A stretch of 64,000 bases of DNA from Sporocytophaga sp. (GTDB taxonomy: Bacteria; Bacteroidota; Bacteroidia; Cytophagales; Cytophagaceae). The notes under the pieces are model-generated. The model saw only the letters and a program-made list of their open reading frames with translations. It had not been told where the DNA came from and ran no database searches. Position 1 is the stretch's first letter. Each line of letters begins with the position of its first letter. Of this stretch, positions 9,427 to 18,410 are shown piece after piece. The stretch spans positions 191,001 through 255,000 of the forward strand of contig JANQAB010000006.1 of NCBI GenBank assembly GCA_024707265.1, written 5' to 3'. The position numbers and the translations under genes were made by a program.

Positions 9427-11232
9427 ATGAAAAGAAAAACGTTAAGAGGAAAGCAATTTTCAACCGCTGCAGTTGGCTTACTCACGATCCTGTCCTTAGG
9501 AAGCACAACTGCATTTTCACAAAAAAGTACTGACGACATCCGTTTAAATCAAGTTGGATTTTATCCAGGAGCGTCTAAAGTTGCCATTGTTGTCAATTCA
9601 GATGCTACAAAATTTTTCGTCATCGATGAAGCGAAAAAAGATACGGCATTTAAGGGTGACCTAAAAAAAGGAAGCAAATGGGAATTCTCTGACGAAACAG
9701 CCAGCAAAGCAGATTTTTCGGGTCTGAAAAAAGACGGAAAATATCATTTATATATTCCGGGCCTCGGCAACTCTCATTCATTTGAAGTCAATAAAAAAGT
9801 ACATCATGATCTTGGTAAAGCTTCTGTAAAAGCATTTTATTACCAAAGGGCCTCCACTCCTATTCAAAAAAAATATGCTGGCAAATTTGCAAGAAAGGAA
9901 GGACATCCTGATACTGTGGTGTACATTCACCCTTCCGCTCAAACAGATAAAAGACCTGCAGGATCTATAATATCTTCTCCCGGAGGATGGTATGATGCAG
10001 GTGATTATAATAAATATATAGTCAATTCTGGCATATCAACTTATACATTACTGGGTGCTTATGAGCATAACCCTGAATATTTCGATACTTTAAAACTAAA
10101 CATTCCGGAAAGCAATAATAAAATTCCTGATATCCTTGATGAAGCTTTATATAATATCAAATGGATGCTTACCATGCAAGATGCGGACGGAGGTGTATAT
10201 CACAAACTGACCAATCCTAACTTCGATGGTTTTATAATGCCGGATGAAGCAGATCAGAAAAGATATGTAGTAGAAAAAACAACTGCCGCTACTCTAGACT
10301 ATGCAGCTGTGATGGCTCAGGCTGCGAGAGTATTCAATAAGTATAAAAAAGAACTTCCTAAATTCTCTGAGAAATGTTTATACGCTAGTAAAAAGGCGAT
10401 GGAATGGGCAACTAAAAACCCTTCTGTATTATATGATCAGGCTAAAATAAGTGAAAAATTCCCTGCTATTGTTACCGGAGCTTATGACGACAAGAATGTT
10501 GCTGACGAATTTCAGTGGGCCAATATAGAATTGTTCGTATCTACAGGTGATCCTGTGTATTATCAAAATGCCAAAGTAAAAGAGAACCTGGCTTCTTTTA
10601 ACCTACCGGACTGGCAGTCTGTTAATACACTTGGACTTATTTCTCTTAGCCGCTTCTCTAAAACTCCGGACCATGAAGCTGTAAAAAATGCGCTTCTTAA
10701 ACTTGCAGACGTTTATAAGAACCATGCATTAACTGAATCTGCATTTGGAGTTCCAATGGGGCAAAACAAAGGACACTTCACCTGGGGAAGCAATTCATTT
10801 GCGGCCAATCAGGGTGTAATATTGTTACAGGCATATAGTCTTACTAAAAATCATGCTTATCTAAATGCTGCAATTTCTTCTCTTGATTATCTGCTTGGAA
10901 GAAATGGTACAGGCTATTCATATGTAACAGGATTCGGGAAGAAATCTACCATGTATCCGCATCATCGTCCATCACAAGCTGATGGTATTGAAGAACCTAT
11001 TCCAGGATTCCTTGCCGGAGGCCCAAATCCTCAGATGCAGGATCAAAATGATTGTCCTGGATCCAACTATTCCTCTACACTTCCTGCTAAAGCGTATCTG
11101 GATCATGTATGCAGCTATGCCTCTAATGAAATTGCCATCAACTGGAATGCTCCTCTTGCTTATCTGACGCTTTCTATTGAAGCATTTATGAATGAAAAAA
11201 GCAGTATCATACTTAATAATGATGCAGAGTAA
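9427..11232 (+). CDS. GH9 endoglucanase (secreted cellulase)
   Basis: Hydrolyses beta-1,4-glucan by inversion. The signal peptide ends near STTAFSQ (residue 32). An N-terminal Ig-like CelD_N domain (about 36-125, starting DIRLNQVGFYPGASKVAIVV) precedes the GH9 (alpha/alpha)6 barrel. Family motifs are intact: YDAGD at 189-193 with catalytic-base aspartates 190 and 193, the HHRPS block at 512-516, and the acid Glu568 in SNEIAINWNAPLAY. At 601 residues it has no carbohydrate-binding module and no T9SS sorting tail, as is common for Cytophaga GH9 enzymes. A second GH9 gene follows, but a terminator at 11437-11470 separates them, so they are probably expressed independently. Confidence 0.95.
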   Translation: MKRKTLRGKQFSTAAVGLLTILSLGSTTAFSQKSTDDIRLNQVGFYPGASKVAIVVNSDATKFFVIDEAKKDTAFKGDLKKGSKWEFSDETASKADFSGLKKDGKYHLYIPGLGNSHSFEVNKKVHHDLGKASVKAFYYQRASTPIQKKYAGKFARKEGHPDTVVYIHPSAQTDKRPAGSIISSPGGWYDAGDYNKYIVNSGISTYTLLGAYEHNPEYFDTLKLNIPESNNKIPDILDEALYNIKWMLTMQDADGGVYHKLTNPNFDGFIMPDEADQKRYVVEKTTAATLDYAAVMAQAARVFNKYKKELPKFSEKCLYASKKAMEWATKNPSVLYDQAKISEKFPAIVTGAYDDKNVADEFQWANIELFVSTGDPVYYQNAKVKENLASFNLPDWQSVNTLGLISLSRFSKTPDHEAVKNALLKLADVYKNHALTESAFGVPMGQNKGHFTWGSNSFAANQGVILLQAYSLTKNHAYLNAAISSLDYLLGRNGTGYSYVTGFGKKSTMYPHHRPSQADGIEEPIPGFLAGGPNPQMQDQNDCPGSNYSSTLPAKAYLDHVCSYASNEIAINWNAPLAYLTLSIEAFMNEKSSIILNNDAE

Positions 11233-11436
11233 TAGTATAAATTAGATATTTAATTCTCCTTTCAAATTTAATGTACCTCATCCCTTCTCCAGAAGAGAAG
11301 AGAACAGTCGACGAAGAGATTCGGAGATTTAAAATTGATGTAGTTAATAACAGATACATTAAAGTCTCTCTCCTTCAGAAGAGGAAATTTGGGTGAAGTC
11401 TTAATCAATTTACAAAACAATTAAAGAAAGTTCTTT

Positions 11437-11470
11437 AAGACCTATAAGGGATAATCCTTATAGGTCTTTT
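11437..11470. terminator. Rho-independent terminator between the two GH9 genes
   Basis: A perfect 13-bp stem (AAGACCTATAAGG / CCTTATAGGTCTT) with a 6-base loop, followed by TT and AT-rich sequence. It lies 30 bp before the second GH9 start. Confidence 0.8.
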
Positions 11471-11499
11471 AATATAATCAATCCATCAATTAAATACGA

Positions 11500-13983
11500 A
11501 TGAATAAATTAGTTTACCGTCTTTTCTTTTTTTCATTTATAATCATTTCCAATTCTTTAAAAGCTCAACAGGAAACTTTAAAAATAAATGATCTTGAATA
11601 CCTTGAAATGACCGGCCTCAATGTAATGCTGGCTCATGACTTCTACCCTGAAAGCCACCAGGGAGGAGTTGGTATTATTCAAAATGGCCTTAGAATAGGC
11701 ACCAATGGAGACCTAAGACTTGAGCCTACTCCTGGTCAGTGGCAGCCAGTTCCTAAGGTAGGCAAACGCATGGTTGACAGAAATAAAAATGAGATCAGCG
11801 TACGTATGGAATATCCTGATCATGAGAAGAACAGAAAAGGTTTTAACCCCATCATTTATCCTGACCTTAATTTTTCCTATACCTTAAAAATCAAGCCGGA
11901 AGGCAATGCTGTAAGAGTTATTGTAGATCTAGATGAGCCTTTACCAAAAGAATGGATAGACAAAGTCGGTTTTAACTTTGAATTGTTTCCGGGTATTTTG
12001 TTTGGCAAATCCTATTATATGGATCAAAGCTTTGGGATATTCCCAAGACAGCTCAATGGACCGGGCTTTATAGATCAGGATAAGCAATACCAGACCACTC
12101 CTATGGCCGAAGGAACCAAACTTGTAGTGGCTCCTGAATCTGACCTCCAGAGATTGGTTATTGAAAATCTCAAGGGAAACAAATTACAGCTGATTGATGG
12201 AAGAGCCCAACATAACAATGGCTGGTTTGTGGTAAGATCACTGGTTCCGGAAGGAGCTACCAACAATGCCATTGAATGGCTTATCACTCCGCATGCCATA
12301 GCAGGCTGGAAATATGAACCTGTAGTGCAGATTTCACAGGTAGGATACCATCCTGCTCAGCAAAAAGTAGCAGTAGTAGAGCTTGACGCTTCAGAAACTC
12401 AAAGGTATCCTGTAACACTTTATCGTATCGGAGAAAACGGAACAATGGTTAAAGTTCTGGAAACAACTCCTAATGACTGGGGAAAATTCATTCGTTACAA
12501 ATACCTGAAGTTTGATTTTACTTCCGTTCAGCAGCCCGGCATGTATGTAGTAAAATACAATACCTATACTACCGAACCATTTCAGATCAGCAAAAGCGTA
12601 TTTAAGAGAAATGTATGGCAGCCCACACTGGAGACTTTTCTTCCTGCTCAGATGTGTCACATGAAAGTAAACGACAGATACAAAGTATGGCATGGCTTCT
12701 GTCACCTTGATGATGCACGTATGGCACCAACAGATATCAACCACTTTGATGGTTATCAGCAAGGAAGCTCTACTTTGTGCAAACATGCTCCGGGAGACAG
12801 AGTGAGCGGACTTAACCGAGGGGGCTGGCACGACGCAGGAGACTTTGATCTAAGAGTAGAATCTCAGGCAGAAACAGTTCATGGACTTTCGCTTGCATAC
12901 GAACTCTTTAAAACAAACTATGATAATACAAGCATAGATCAGGTAAATAAAATAACCGAAATCCACCAGCCAGATGGAAAAGCGGATATGCTTCAGCAGA
13001 TAGAGCATGGGCTATTATCCATTGTAGGAGGATATGAATCATTAGGAAGATTATACAGAGGTATTATTTGTCCGACACTAAGACAATATGTATTACTTGG
13101 CGATCCGGCAAACATGACAGACAATAAAGATTATGTAATCAATACCTCCGCAACAGAGCCTAAAGTAGGTTATCCCGGATCTGCTGACGACCGATGGGTA
13201 TTTACAGAAAACAATCCTGAGAGAGAGCTTAATACTGGTGCCGCTTTAGCTTCTGCTTCAAGAGTGATGAAAGGATTCAACGACACCCTTGCAGCAAAAA
13301 GTCTTGCCATAGCTCTGGAACTCTGGAACAGGACCAAAGAAAGTGATCCTTTACATCGAGTTAAACTGGCAAATGAATTATTGATCACAACCAAAGATAA
13401 AAAGTATGCTGACTTTCTCATTGCCCACACGGACCTTATCAGCAAGAATATAGAGCAGACGGGTTATGTAATAGGAAGAAGTTTTTCTCTTATAAACAAT
13501 AAAAAATATAAAGAGAGTATACTTAAAGCCGTGAAAGCATTCCGTGCGAAGGTAGATGAGCAGGAAAAGAAAAATCCTTATGGCATCCCTTATGAGCCTT
13601 ATATCTGGGGAGCAGGTTGGGGGATACAGAATTTTGGAGTTCAGCAGTATTTCCTGCACACCTCGTTTCCGGATATATTTCCCGATATCTATATGCTTCA
13701 TGCCATGAACTTTATTCTTGGCTGTCATCCGGGTTCCAATACATCTTCCTTTGCTTCAGGCATAGGTTCAAAATCACTGACGGTAGCATACGGATTCAAC
13801 AGAGACGACTGGTCCTATATACCAGGAGGAATTGCTTCCGGAACAGCGCTGATCCGACCAGACTATCCTGAGCTTCTGGAGTGGCCTTATTTATGGCAAC
13901 AGACAGAATATGTACTAGGAGGCGGCACAACTGATTATCTGTTTCTGATATTGGCAGCAGATGCGCTTCTGGAAAAGAAGTAA
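11500..13983 (+). CDS. GH9 glycosidase with an extra N-terminal domain
   Basis: Secreted glycoside hydrolase family 9 enzyme of 827 residues. The signal peptide ends at SLKAQ (22). A beta-rich domain at about 24-275 is not one I can name. The CelD_N Ig-like domain starts at about 278 (VVQISQVGYHPAQQKVAVVE), and the GH9 barrel runs from about 365 to the end. The catalytic-base motif is GGWHDAGDFDLRVESQAET with Asp445 and Asp448. The likely acid is Glu803 in QQTEYVLGGGTTDY, near the C-terminus. It differs from the first enzyme in subgroup (WHDAGDFDLRV), so it may act on oligosaccharides or another beta-glucan. There is no T9SS tail. Stem-loops at 14002-14030 and 14099-14132 follow. Confidence 0.93.
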   Translation: MNKLVYRLFFFSFIIISNSLKAQQETLKINDLEYLEMTGLNVMLAHDFYPESHQGGVGIIQNGLRIGTNGDLRLEPTPGQWQPVPKVGKRMVDRNKNEISVRMEYPDHEKNRKGFNPIIYPDLNFSYTLKIKPEGNAVRVIVDLDEPLPKEWIDKVGFNFELFPGILFGKSYYMDQSFGIFPRQLNGPGFIDQDKQYQTTPMAEGTKLVVAPESDLQRLVIENLKGNKLQLIDGRAQHNNGWFVVRSLVPEGATNNAIEWLITPHAIAGWKYEPVVQISQVGYHPAQQKVAVVELDASETQRYPVTLYRIGENGTMVKVLETTPNDWGKFIRYKYLKFDFTSVQQPGMYVVKYNTYTTEPFQISKSVFKRNVWQPTLETFLPAQMCHMKVNDRYKVWHGFCHLDDARMAPTDINHFDGYQQGSSTLCKHAPGDRVSGLNRGGWHDAGDFDLRVESQAETVHGLSLAYELFKTNYDNTSIDQVNKITEIHQPDGKADMLQQIEHGLLSIVGGYESLGRLYRGIICPTLRQYVLLGDPANMTDNKDYVINTSATEPKVGYPGSADDRWVFTENNPERELNTGAALASASRVMKGFNDTLAAKSLAIALELWNRTKESDPLHRVKLANELLITTKDKKYADFLIAHTDLISKNIEQTGYVIGRSFSLINNKKYKESILKAVKAFRAKVDEQEKKNPYGIPYEPYIWGAGWGIQNFGVQQYFLHTSFPDIFPDIYMLHAMNFILGCHPGSNTSSFASGIGSKSLTVAYGFNRDDWSYIPGGIASGTALIRPDYPELLEWPYLWQQTEYVLGGGTTDYLFLILAADALLEKK

Positions 13984-14001
13984 GAATTAATTTCCATCAT
14001 A

Positions 14002-14030
14002 AATCCTTCTTTTTAATAGAGAGAAGGATT
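14002..14030 (+). terminator. Stem-loop after the second GH9 gene
   Basis: AATCCTTCT and AGAAGGATT form a perfect 9-bp stem around an 11-base T-rich loop, 19 bp after the GH9 stop. There is no long T run after the stem, so termination strength is uncertain. Confidence 0.5.
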
Positions 14031-14036
14031 AAGCCT

Positions 14037-14090
14037 TTTAAGTTTTAAGCTTTATATAAAGCGAGATTTACTTTCAACTTTCAGCTTAAA
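14037..14090 (-). repeat. Partial AAAGCNN array downstream of the VOC gene
   Basis: Minus-strand units AAGCTG, AAAGTTG, AAAGTAA and, after an interruption, AAAGCTT, AAAACTT. This is a degenerate copy, in mRNA sense for the minus-strand VOC gene ending at 14174. Confidence 0.55.
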
Positions 14091-14098
14091 AAAATTGA

Positions 14099-14132
14099 AC
14101 AGGTAGTTCATGCGTGTCAATGAACTACCTGT
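14099..14132. terminator. Bidirectional terminator between GH9 and VOC genes
   Basis: A perfect 13-bp inverted repeat (ACAGGTAGTTCAT / ATGAACTACCTGT) with an 8-base loop between convergent genes. An A-run precedes it and T-rich sequence follows, so either strand could terminate here. Confidence 0.75.
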
Positions 14133-14173
14133 ATTTATTAGTATGAAACTAAAACAGCACCCTTCAATTCGAA

Positions 14174-14563
14174 TTATTTTACAAGAGTCTCATGCAAGCA
14201 AAGGATATTGCCTTCAGAATCCTTAAACCAGGCGGCTTTGTCATTTTCCATGACAGCCACATGATCTTTATTGGTTTTCAGATTTAAGTCAGGCATATCG
14301 TAATCTTCAAAGACTACCCCTTTGCTTTTGAGACCATTGATCTCATTTTCGATCTCCTTCACCTCAAACGTCATCACTGTGTGATCCGCTTTAGTTGGCT
14401 TTGGCCTTTCATAAACTGTAATTTTAACACCATTGGCGTCCAGCACCATCATGTCCTCATAAAATTCCTCGATCGTTAAACCAAGTTTATTTTCATAAAA
14501 CTCCTTAGCCCTGTTGATATCAGTGGCTGGTAACGTCGTTAGTACCGGAACATTATTTAACAT
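14174..14563 (-). CDS. VOC-family protein (glyoxalase/bleomycin-resistance fold)
   Basis: A 129-residue single-module vicinal-oxygen-chelate protein. It contains two beta-alpha-beta-beta-beta units: VPVLTTLPATDINRAKEFYENKLGL (about 5-29) and the second from TVMTFEVKEIENEINGLKSK (about 72-91), ending AAWFKDSEGNILCLHE. The last Glu is a usual metal ligand position. The exact reaction (lyase, dioxygenase or binding protein) cannot be predicted. It stands alone, convergent with the GH9 gene and divergent from the DUF5995 gene. Confidence 0.85.
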   Translation of the reverse strand: MLNNVPVLTTLPATDINRAKEFYENKLGLTIEEFYEDMMVLDANGVKITVYERPKPTKADHTVMTFEVKEIENEINGLKSKGVVFEDYDMPDLNLKTNKDHVAVMENDKAAWFKDSEGNILCLHETLVK

Positions 14564-14726
14564 CTCTTCTCCCCTCCAATAGTTTAACCTCTACTATTTT
14601 AACATTACCCTGATCTGACTGTTCACAATCTTAGCATAACCATTCAATTTCAACCAGATACAAGATGCTTTTTTTTTGTATTCATCACAAAAATGAATAC
14701 TTTCAATTAAAAATTCACAACTAGCC

Positions 14727-15497
14727 ATGTTGCAGGAAAGTAGTCCTTTAAAAGATCAGCCTATTGAATCTACCTTAACAAAACTGGATAAAATAATAGC
14801 TTCTTGGGAGAAAGGCAGGAACAGGAACGCATACTTTGCGGCTTTTTATAAAAGTATATCTATCGGAATAAAAAATGCCATCGATAATAAAAAGTTTGAA
14901 GATAATTTGCGTATGACTGAGTTCGTAAGAGTTTTTGCCAACTTTTACCTGGATGCTTTTGAAAAATATCACAATAATACCCTAGAGTCTGATAGTCCCT
15001 GGTTCAATGCCTTTGAAACAGGGAAAAAGAAACATACCATCCTTCAGCACCTGCTGCTTGGAGTAAATGCACACGTTAATTATGACCTTTCCAATACCTG
15101 TGTAGCCATAGCTCCCGGTAAAGAGATTATCAATCTTAGTAAAGATTATTTCAAAATAAATCAAATACTTTCCGCTGCTATTGTCCAGCTAGAGAAGGAT
15201 ATTTTCTATTTATCTCCTGTCCTGGGAACCCTTGCGAAAATGATTCCCAAGCTGGAAAGAAAACTATTAAACTTCAGCGTATCTGTAGCAAGAGCTAAAA
15301 GCTGGGAATGCGCCTGCATCCAGGCTATGTCAGACGAAAATGGAAAAACAGAAGCAAGAGAAGGTAGTAAAGCAATGGCAAAAGAAATAGGTAACCGAAT
15401 CATGAACCCCGGTATACTTGCAAACATTGTAGTATTTTTTATGATGATTACAGAGGTAAGAGGAATGAAAAAAAATATTGAGGTGCTTGAAATGTAA
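14727..15497 (+). CDS. DUF5995-family protein
   Basis: A 256-residue mostly helical protein without signal peptide or membrane segments. The block ILQHLLLGVNAHVNYDLSN (about 109-127) is the hallmark I associate with DUF5995, a family of unknown function. The His and Asn/Asp residues in that block could bind a metal or ligand, which is only a suggestion. It is a single gene, with a strong terminator directly after it that is shared with the convergent HAD gene. Confidence 0.7.
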   Translation: MLQESSPLKDQPIESTLTKLDKIIASWEKGRNRNAYFAAFYKSISIGIKNAIDNKKFEDNLRMTEFVRVFANFYLDAFEKYHNNTLESDSPWFNAFETGKKKHTILQHLLLGVNAHVNYDLSNTCVAIAPGKEIINLSKDYFKINQILSAAIVQLEKDIFYLSPVLGTLAKMIPKLERKLLNFSVSVARAKSWECACIQAMSDENGKTEAREGSKAMAKEIGNRIMNPGILANIVVFFMMITEVRGMKKNIEVLEM

Positions 15498-15517
15498 GAA
15501 AAGAACCTCCATGTTCT

Positions 15518-15550
15518 ACTGATGCCTTCGCTTAAAGCGAAGGCATCAGT
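15518..15550. terminator. Bidirectional terminator, 16-bp perfect stem
   Basis: ACTGATGCCTTCGCTT and AAGCGAAGGCATCAGT form a perfect hairpin followed by TTTTG. It starts 20 bp after the DUF5995 gene stop and overlaps the last bases of the convergent HAD gene, so it is likely used by both. Confidence 0.85.
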
Positions 15551-16217
15551 TTTTGTTAGAAAAGCTTCTGATCAGATCCAAAGTTAAATGATCAAGATCC
15601 GGCAAGATTGAATCTGCAATCACAAACCTCTTATCCCCGGAAAGACTTTCATCCGGTATGGCTACGACTTTCATTCTGGCTGCTTTACCTGCTATCACTC
15701 CGTTTACAGAATCTTCTATAACAAGACATTGATGTGGATCTATTCCAAGCTTACCTGCGGCGGTAATAAATACTGCCGGATGAGGTTTACCGAAAGGTTC
15801 CGTTTCGGCAGAACATATTGCATCAAAATATTCCCTTATCTCGAGTTTATCTACCACGACACTAATAATTCTCATCGCAGAAGAAGAAGCAAGTGCGATT
15901 TTATAGTTTTGTTCCTTCAACAATTTTAAAGAGCGCTTCACCCCTTTCAGATCATTTCCGTTCGCTTTGATTTCATCGATTACAGTCTGAATGATATCTT
16001 CAGTCACTTCATCTTTGTTTTTTCCCTGCCAGGGTTTTCTATCATACCAATAGTCCGTGACCTCATTAATTCTATAGCCCATCGTGAGATTGCACATTTC
16101 TGTTGTCATCATAAGACCTACTTTGGCAAATGCTCTTTTTTCTGCAATTTTCCACAGAGGTTCAGAATCAATAAGAATTCCATCCATGTCAAATATGACA
16201 GCTCTGATCATAGTCAT
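15546..16217 (-). CDS. hxpB: HAD-family sugar-phosphate phosphatase (HxpB/YniC-like)
   Basis: A 223-residue subclass IA HAD phosphatase. Motif I is VIFDMDGILIDSEPLW with nucleophile Asp10 and Asp12. Motif II serine is in LASSSAMRI. Motif III lysine is in GKPHPAVF. Motif IV is VIEDSVNGVIAGKAA. The GYRINEVTDYWYDRKPW cap segment matches hexitol phosphatase/2-deoxyglucose-6-phosphatase HxpB more than other HADs. An alternative start at the second Met (MIRAVIFD) is equally possible. It is divergent from the NagZ-like gene, whose promoter must lie in or near its 5' end. Confidence 0.85.
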   Translation of the reverse strand: MTMIRAVIFDMDGILIDSEPLWKIAEKRAFAKVGLMMTTEMCNLTMGYRINEVTDYWYDRKPWQGKNKDEVTEDIIQTVIDEIKANGNDLKGVKRSLKLLKEQNYKIALASSSAMRIISVVVDKLEIREYFDAICSAETEPFGKPHPAVFITAAGKLGIDPHQCLVIEDSVNGVIAGKAARMKVVAIPDESLSGDKRFVIADSILPDLDHLTLDLIRSFSNKN

Positions 16218-16341
16218 GTTTACGAGTTTATACTGCCAATTTACAACTTATTTAATAGCTAAAGATTCTTATCTTTGGCAAACAGCAGGTAGCTCTATTG
16301 GTTTTAGAAGGATGACACTTGCTATAATCACTATTATCACA

Positions 16342-17496
16342 ATGAAAATCAGAATTTTATTTTTACTAATTACAATTCTCATTTCCTGTAAAACAAAGGA
16401 AAAATATTTACAGACGAAGAGCAAACCTGTCGAAACATCAAAAACCAAATCCAAACCAATATTATCTGAAGACAGCCTCGATATAATGATCGGGCAAATG
16501 ATCCTTGTCGGTTTGAATGACAGGACCGTTTTACCTGCAAATGATTCTTTAAGAAAAGAATTAAGGGCAGGCAAAATTGGCTCCGTTATCATTTTTGAAA
16601 AAAACATAAGTAAAACAAAGTCTGCAGAAACGCTAAAAAAACTTATTGCAGATCTTCAGGCGGAAGCTCCTATTCCTCTTTTTGTCACTATTGATGAAGA
16701 AGGCGGGAAAGTACACAGATTAAAAGAAAAGTATGGGTTTGTAAAAATGCCTTCCGCCCAATACCTTGGAAATCTTAATAATCCGGATTCAACATTGTTT
16801 TATACCAGAAATCTTGCAAAAGAGCTTAAAGGACTGGGCATCAATCTCAACTTTGCTCCAGATGTGGATCTCGGCCTTAACAAAGAAAACCCTGTGATCT
16901 ACAAAGCCGGAAGAAGTTACTCTGCAGATCCGGAGATTGTTACCAAACAAGCCTTATTAAGCATAGAAGGTCATCATGACTTCGGGGTAAAAACCATTTT
17001 AAAGCACTTTCCGGGGCATGGCAGTTCATCTGTAGATTCTCACCTGGGAATAGTAGACATCACCAATCAGTGGAAGATTATGGAGATCTGGCCATACAGG
17101 GATATTATCAGATCCGGGAATTGTGATGCTGTAATGACTGCACATATTATCAATTGCCATCTGGACACCTCATGCCTTCCTGCAACTTTATCCAAGCCCA
17201 TCATCAATGGTATACTGAGAGATTTACTTCAGTTTGACGGAGTTGTATTCTCAGATGATATGCAGATGAATGCCATAAGTAAAAACTATGGACTAGAAAA
17301 CGCTATTAAGCTTTCAATCAATGCAGGAGTAGACATCTTACTTTTTGGTAACAACGTTCATCTTGAAGACAGAATCAGTGCAACTCAGATTCATGCTGTT
17401 ATTAAGAAGCTTGTCAAGTCAGGAGAAATCAAAGAAAGCAGAATTGAAGAGTCATTCAGAAGAATAATGGCACTTAAGGATAAAAAATTTAACTAG
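16342..17496 (+). CDS. GH3 beta-N-acetylhexosaminidase lipoprotein (NagZ-like)
   Basis: Family 3 glycosidase of about 384 residues. The start at 16342 is chosen because it gives a lipoprotein signal (MKIRILFLLITILISC, lipobox Cys16). The open frame extends upstream into the divergent gene but without a sensible N-terminus. NagZ motifs are present: EEGGKVHRLK, KHFPGHGSSSVDSHLGIVD (Lys221-His222, catalytic-loop His234) and the nucleophile Asp305 in VFSDDMQMNAI. It probably removes GlcNAc from muropeptides or chito-oligosaccharides. It is anchored in the periplasm or outer membrane, unlike the cytoplasmic E. coli NagZ. The SDR gene begins at the base after its stop codon. Confidence 0.9.
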   Translation: MKIRILFLLITILISCKTKEKYLQTKSKPVETSKTKSKPILSEDSLDIMIGQMILVGLNDRTVLPANDSLRKELRAGKIGSVIIFEKNISKTKSAETLKKLIADLQAEAPIPLFVTIDEEGGKVHRLKEKYGFVKMPSAQYLGNLNNPDSTLFYTRNLAKELKGLGINLNFAPDVDLGLNKENPVIYKAGRSYSADPEIVTKQALLSIEGHHDFGVKTILKHFPGHGSSSVDSHLGIVDITNQWKIMEIWPYRDIIRSGNCDAVMTAHIINCHLDTSCLPATLSKPIINGILRDLLQFDGVVFSDDMQMNAISKNYGLENAIKLSINAGVDILLFGNNVHLEDRISATQIHAVIKKLVKSGEIKESRIEESFRRIMALKDKKFN

Positions 17497-18258
17497 ATGA
17501 CAAAGAAAATTATTCTTGTAACAGGTGCCACATCCGGCTTTGGAAAGGCAATCGCTGAGAAATTTGCATCTGAAGGCTGGAACTGTATTATTACCGGAAG
17601 ACGTAAAGAACGCTTAAAGGTGCTAAAGGAGGAACTTGAAGAAAGATATGGTGCCTCTGTTCTGGCTTATGACTTTGATGTTACAGATAAAGATCAGGTA
17701 TCTTATACTGCTACCGGCATCCCTGAGGAATGGAAATCTATTGATTTACTTGTAAACAATGCAGGAGGTGCAATGGGCAGAGACAACTTCGCTGATGCAG
17801 ATTTAGTGGACTTTGACTTTATGATAGATACTAATATCAAGGGATTGCTGTATGTAACCAAGGCAATTGTTCCCTACATGATCAGAAACAACAAAGGCCA
17901 TATTATAAACATAGGCTCCATAGCCGGGAAGGAAGTTTATGAAAACGGAAATGTATACTGCGCTGCAAAACATGCCACAGATGCCATCAGCAAAGGCATG
18001 CGCATAGATTTACTTAAGCACAATATAAAAGTAACAGCAATACATCCAGGGGCAGCGGAGACAGAATTTTCCCTTGTTCGTTTCAAGGGAGATGAAGATA
18101 AAGCTAAAAAGGTTTATGAAGGATATATGCCTTTGCGAGCAGAAGACATCGCTGACATAGTATACTATTGCGCCTCATTACCGGCACATGTCTGTATTAA
18201 CGATCTGGTTGTAACACCGACAGCACAGGCGAATTCGTACCACCTTTTTAAAAGCTGA
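17497..18258 (+). CDS. Short-chain dehydrogenase (YdfG-like)
   Basis: NAD(P)-dependent SDR of 253 residues. The cofactor loop is VTGATSGFGKAIAEKF (8-23), with Arg36-Arg37 after the second strand suggesting NADP. NNAG is at 87-90. The catalytic triad is Ser141, Tyr154, Lys158 in NIGSIAGKEVYENGNVYCAAK. The order of motifs matches YdfG-type 3-hydroxy acid/serine dehydrogenases. It is directly joined to the NagZ-like gene, so they share a transcript, although the functions are not obviously linked. Its last codons and TGA stop (Lys-Ser-stop) lie in an AAAGC heptamer array. Confidence 0.9.
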   Translation: MTKKIILVTGATSGFGKAIAEKFASEGWNCIITGRRKERLKVLKEELEERYGASVLAYDFDVTDKDQVSYTATGIPEEWKSIDLLVNNAGGAMGRDNFADADLVDFDFMIDTNIKGLLYVTKAIVPYMIRNNKGHIINIGSIAGKEVYENGNVYCAAKHATDAISKGMRIDLLKHNIKVTAIHPGAAETEFSLVRFKGDEDKAKKVYEGYMPLRAEDIADIVYYCASLPAHVCINDLVVTPTAQANSYHLFKS

Positions 18259-18280
18259 AAGCGAAAAGCCTAAAGTTTAA
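18249..18280 (+). repeat. AAAGCNN array ending the SDR gene
   Basis: Plus-strand units AAAGCTG, AAAGCGA, AAAGCCT, AAAGTTT. The first unit supplies the SDR stop codon (AAA AGC TGA). It pairs in opposite orientation with the array at 18375-18410, so a transcript reading through could fold into a long hairpin with a loop of about 100 bases. Confidence 0.75.
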
Positions 18281-18374
18281 ATCGTTTCTATAAGATCTAA
18301 AGAAGGAAAAATATAAAATTTAATCTTTGTCATTTGAAATAGTTACGGATTAAGAAATAACCTAGCAATAGCAA

Positions 18375-18410
18375 CTTTTCGCTTAAAGCTTTCAGCTTTT
18401 AGCTTTTAAT
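18375..18410 (-). repeat. AAAGCNN array ending the outer-membrane protein gene
   Basis: Minus-strand units AAAGCTA, AAAGCTG, AAAGCTT, TAAGCGA, AAAG follow the stop codon of the minus-strand gene at 18406. It is in mRNA sense for that gene and inverted relative to the array at 18249-18280. Confidence 0.75.

Noticed and set aside
9427..13983. T9SS C-terminal sorting domains on the GH9 enzymes
   Set aside because: Both proteins end in catalytic-domain sequence (NNDAE and ADALLEKK) with no type A or type B sorting motifs.
16084..16341. Upstream extension of the NagZ-like gene to 16084
   Set aside because: It overlaps the divergent HAD gene and lacks a signal peptide; the start at 16342 gives a proper lipoprotein signal.
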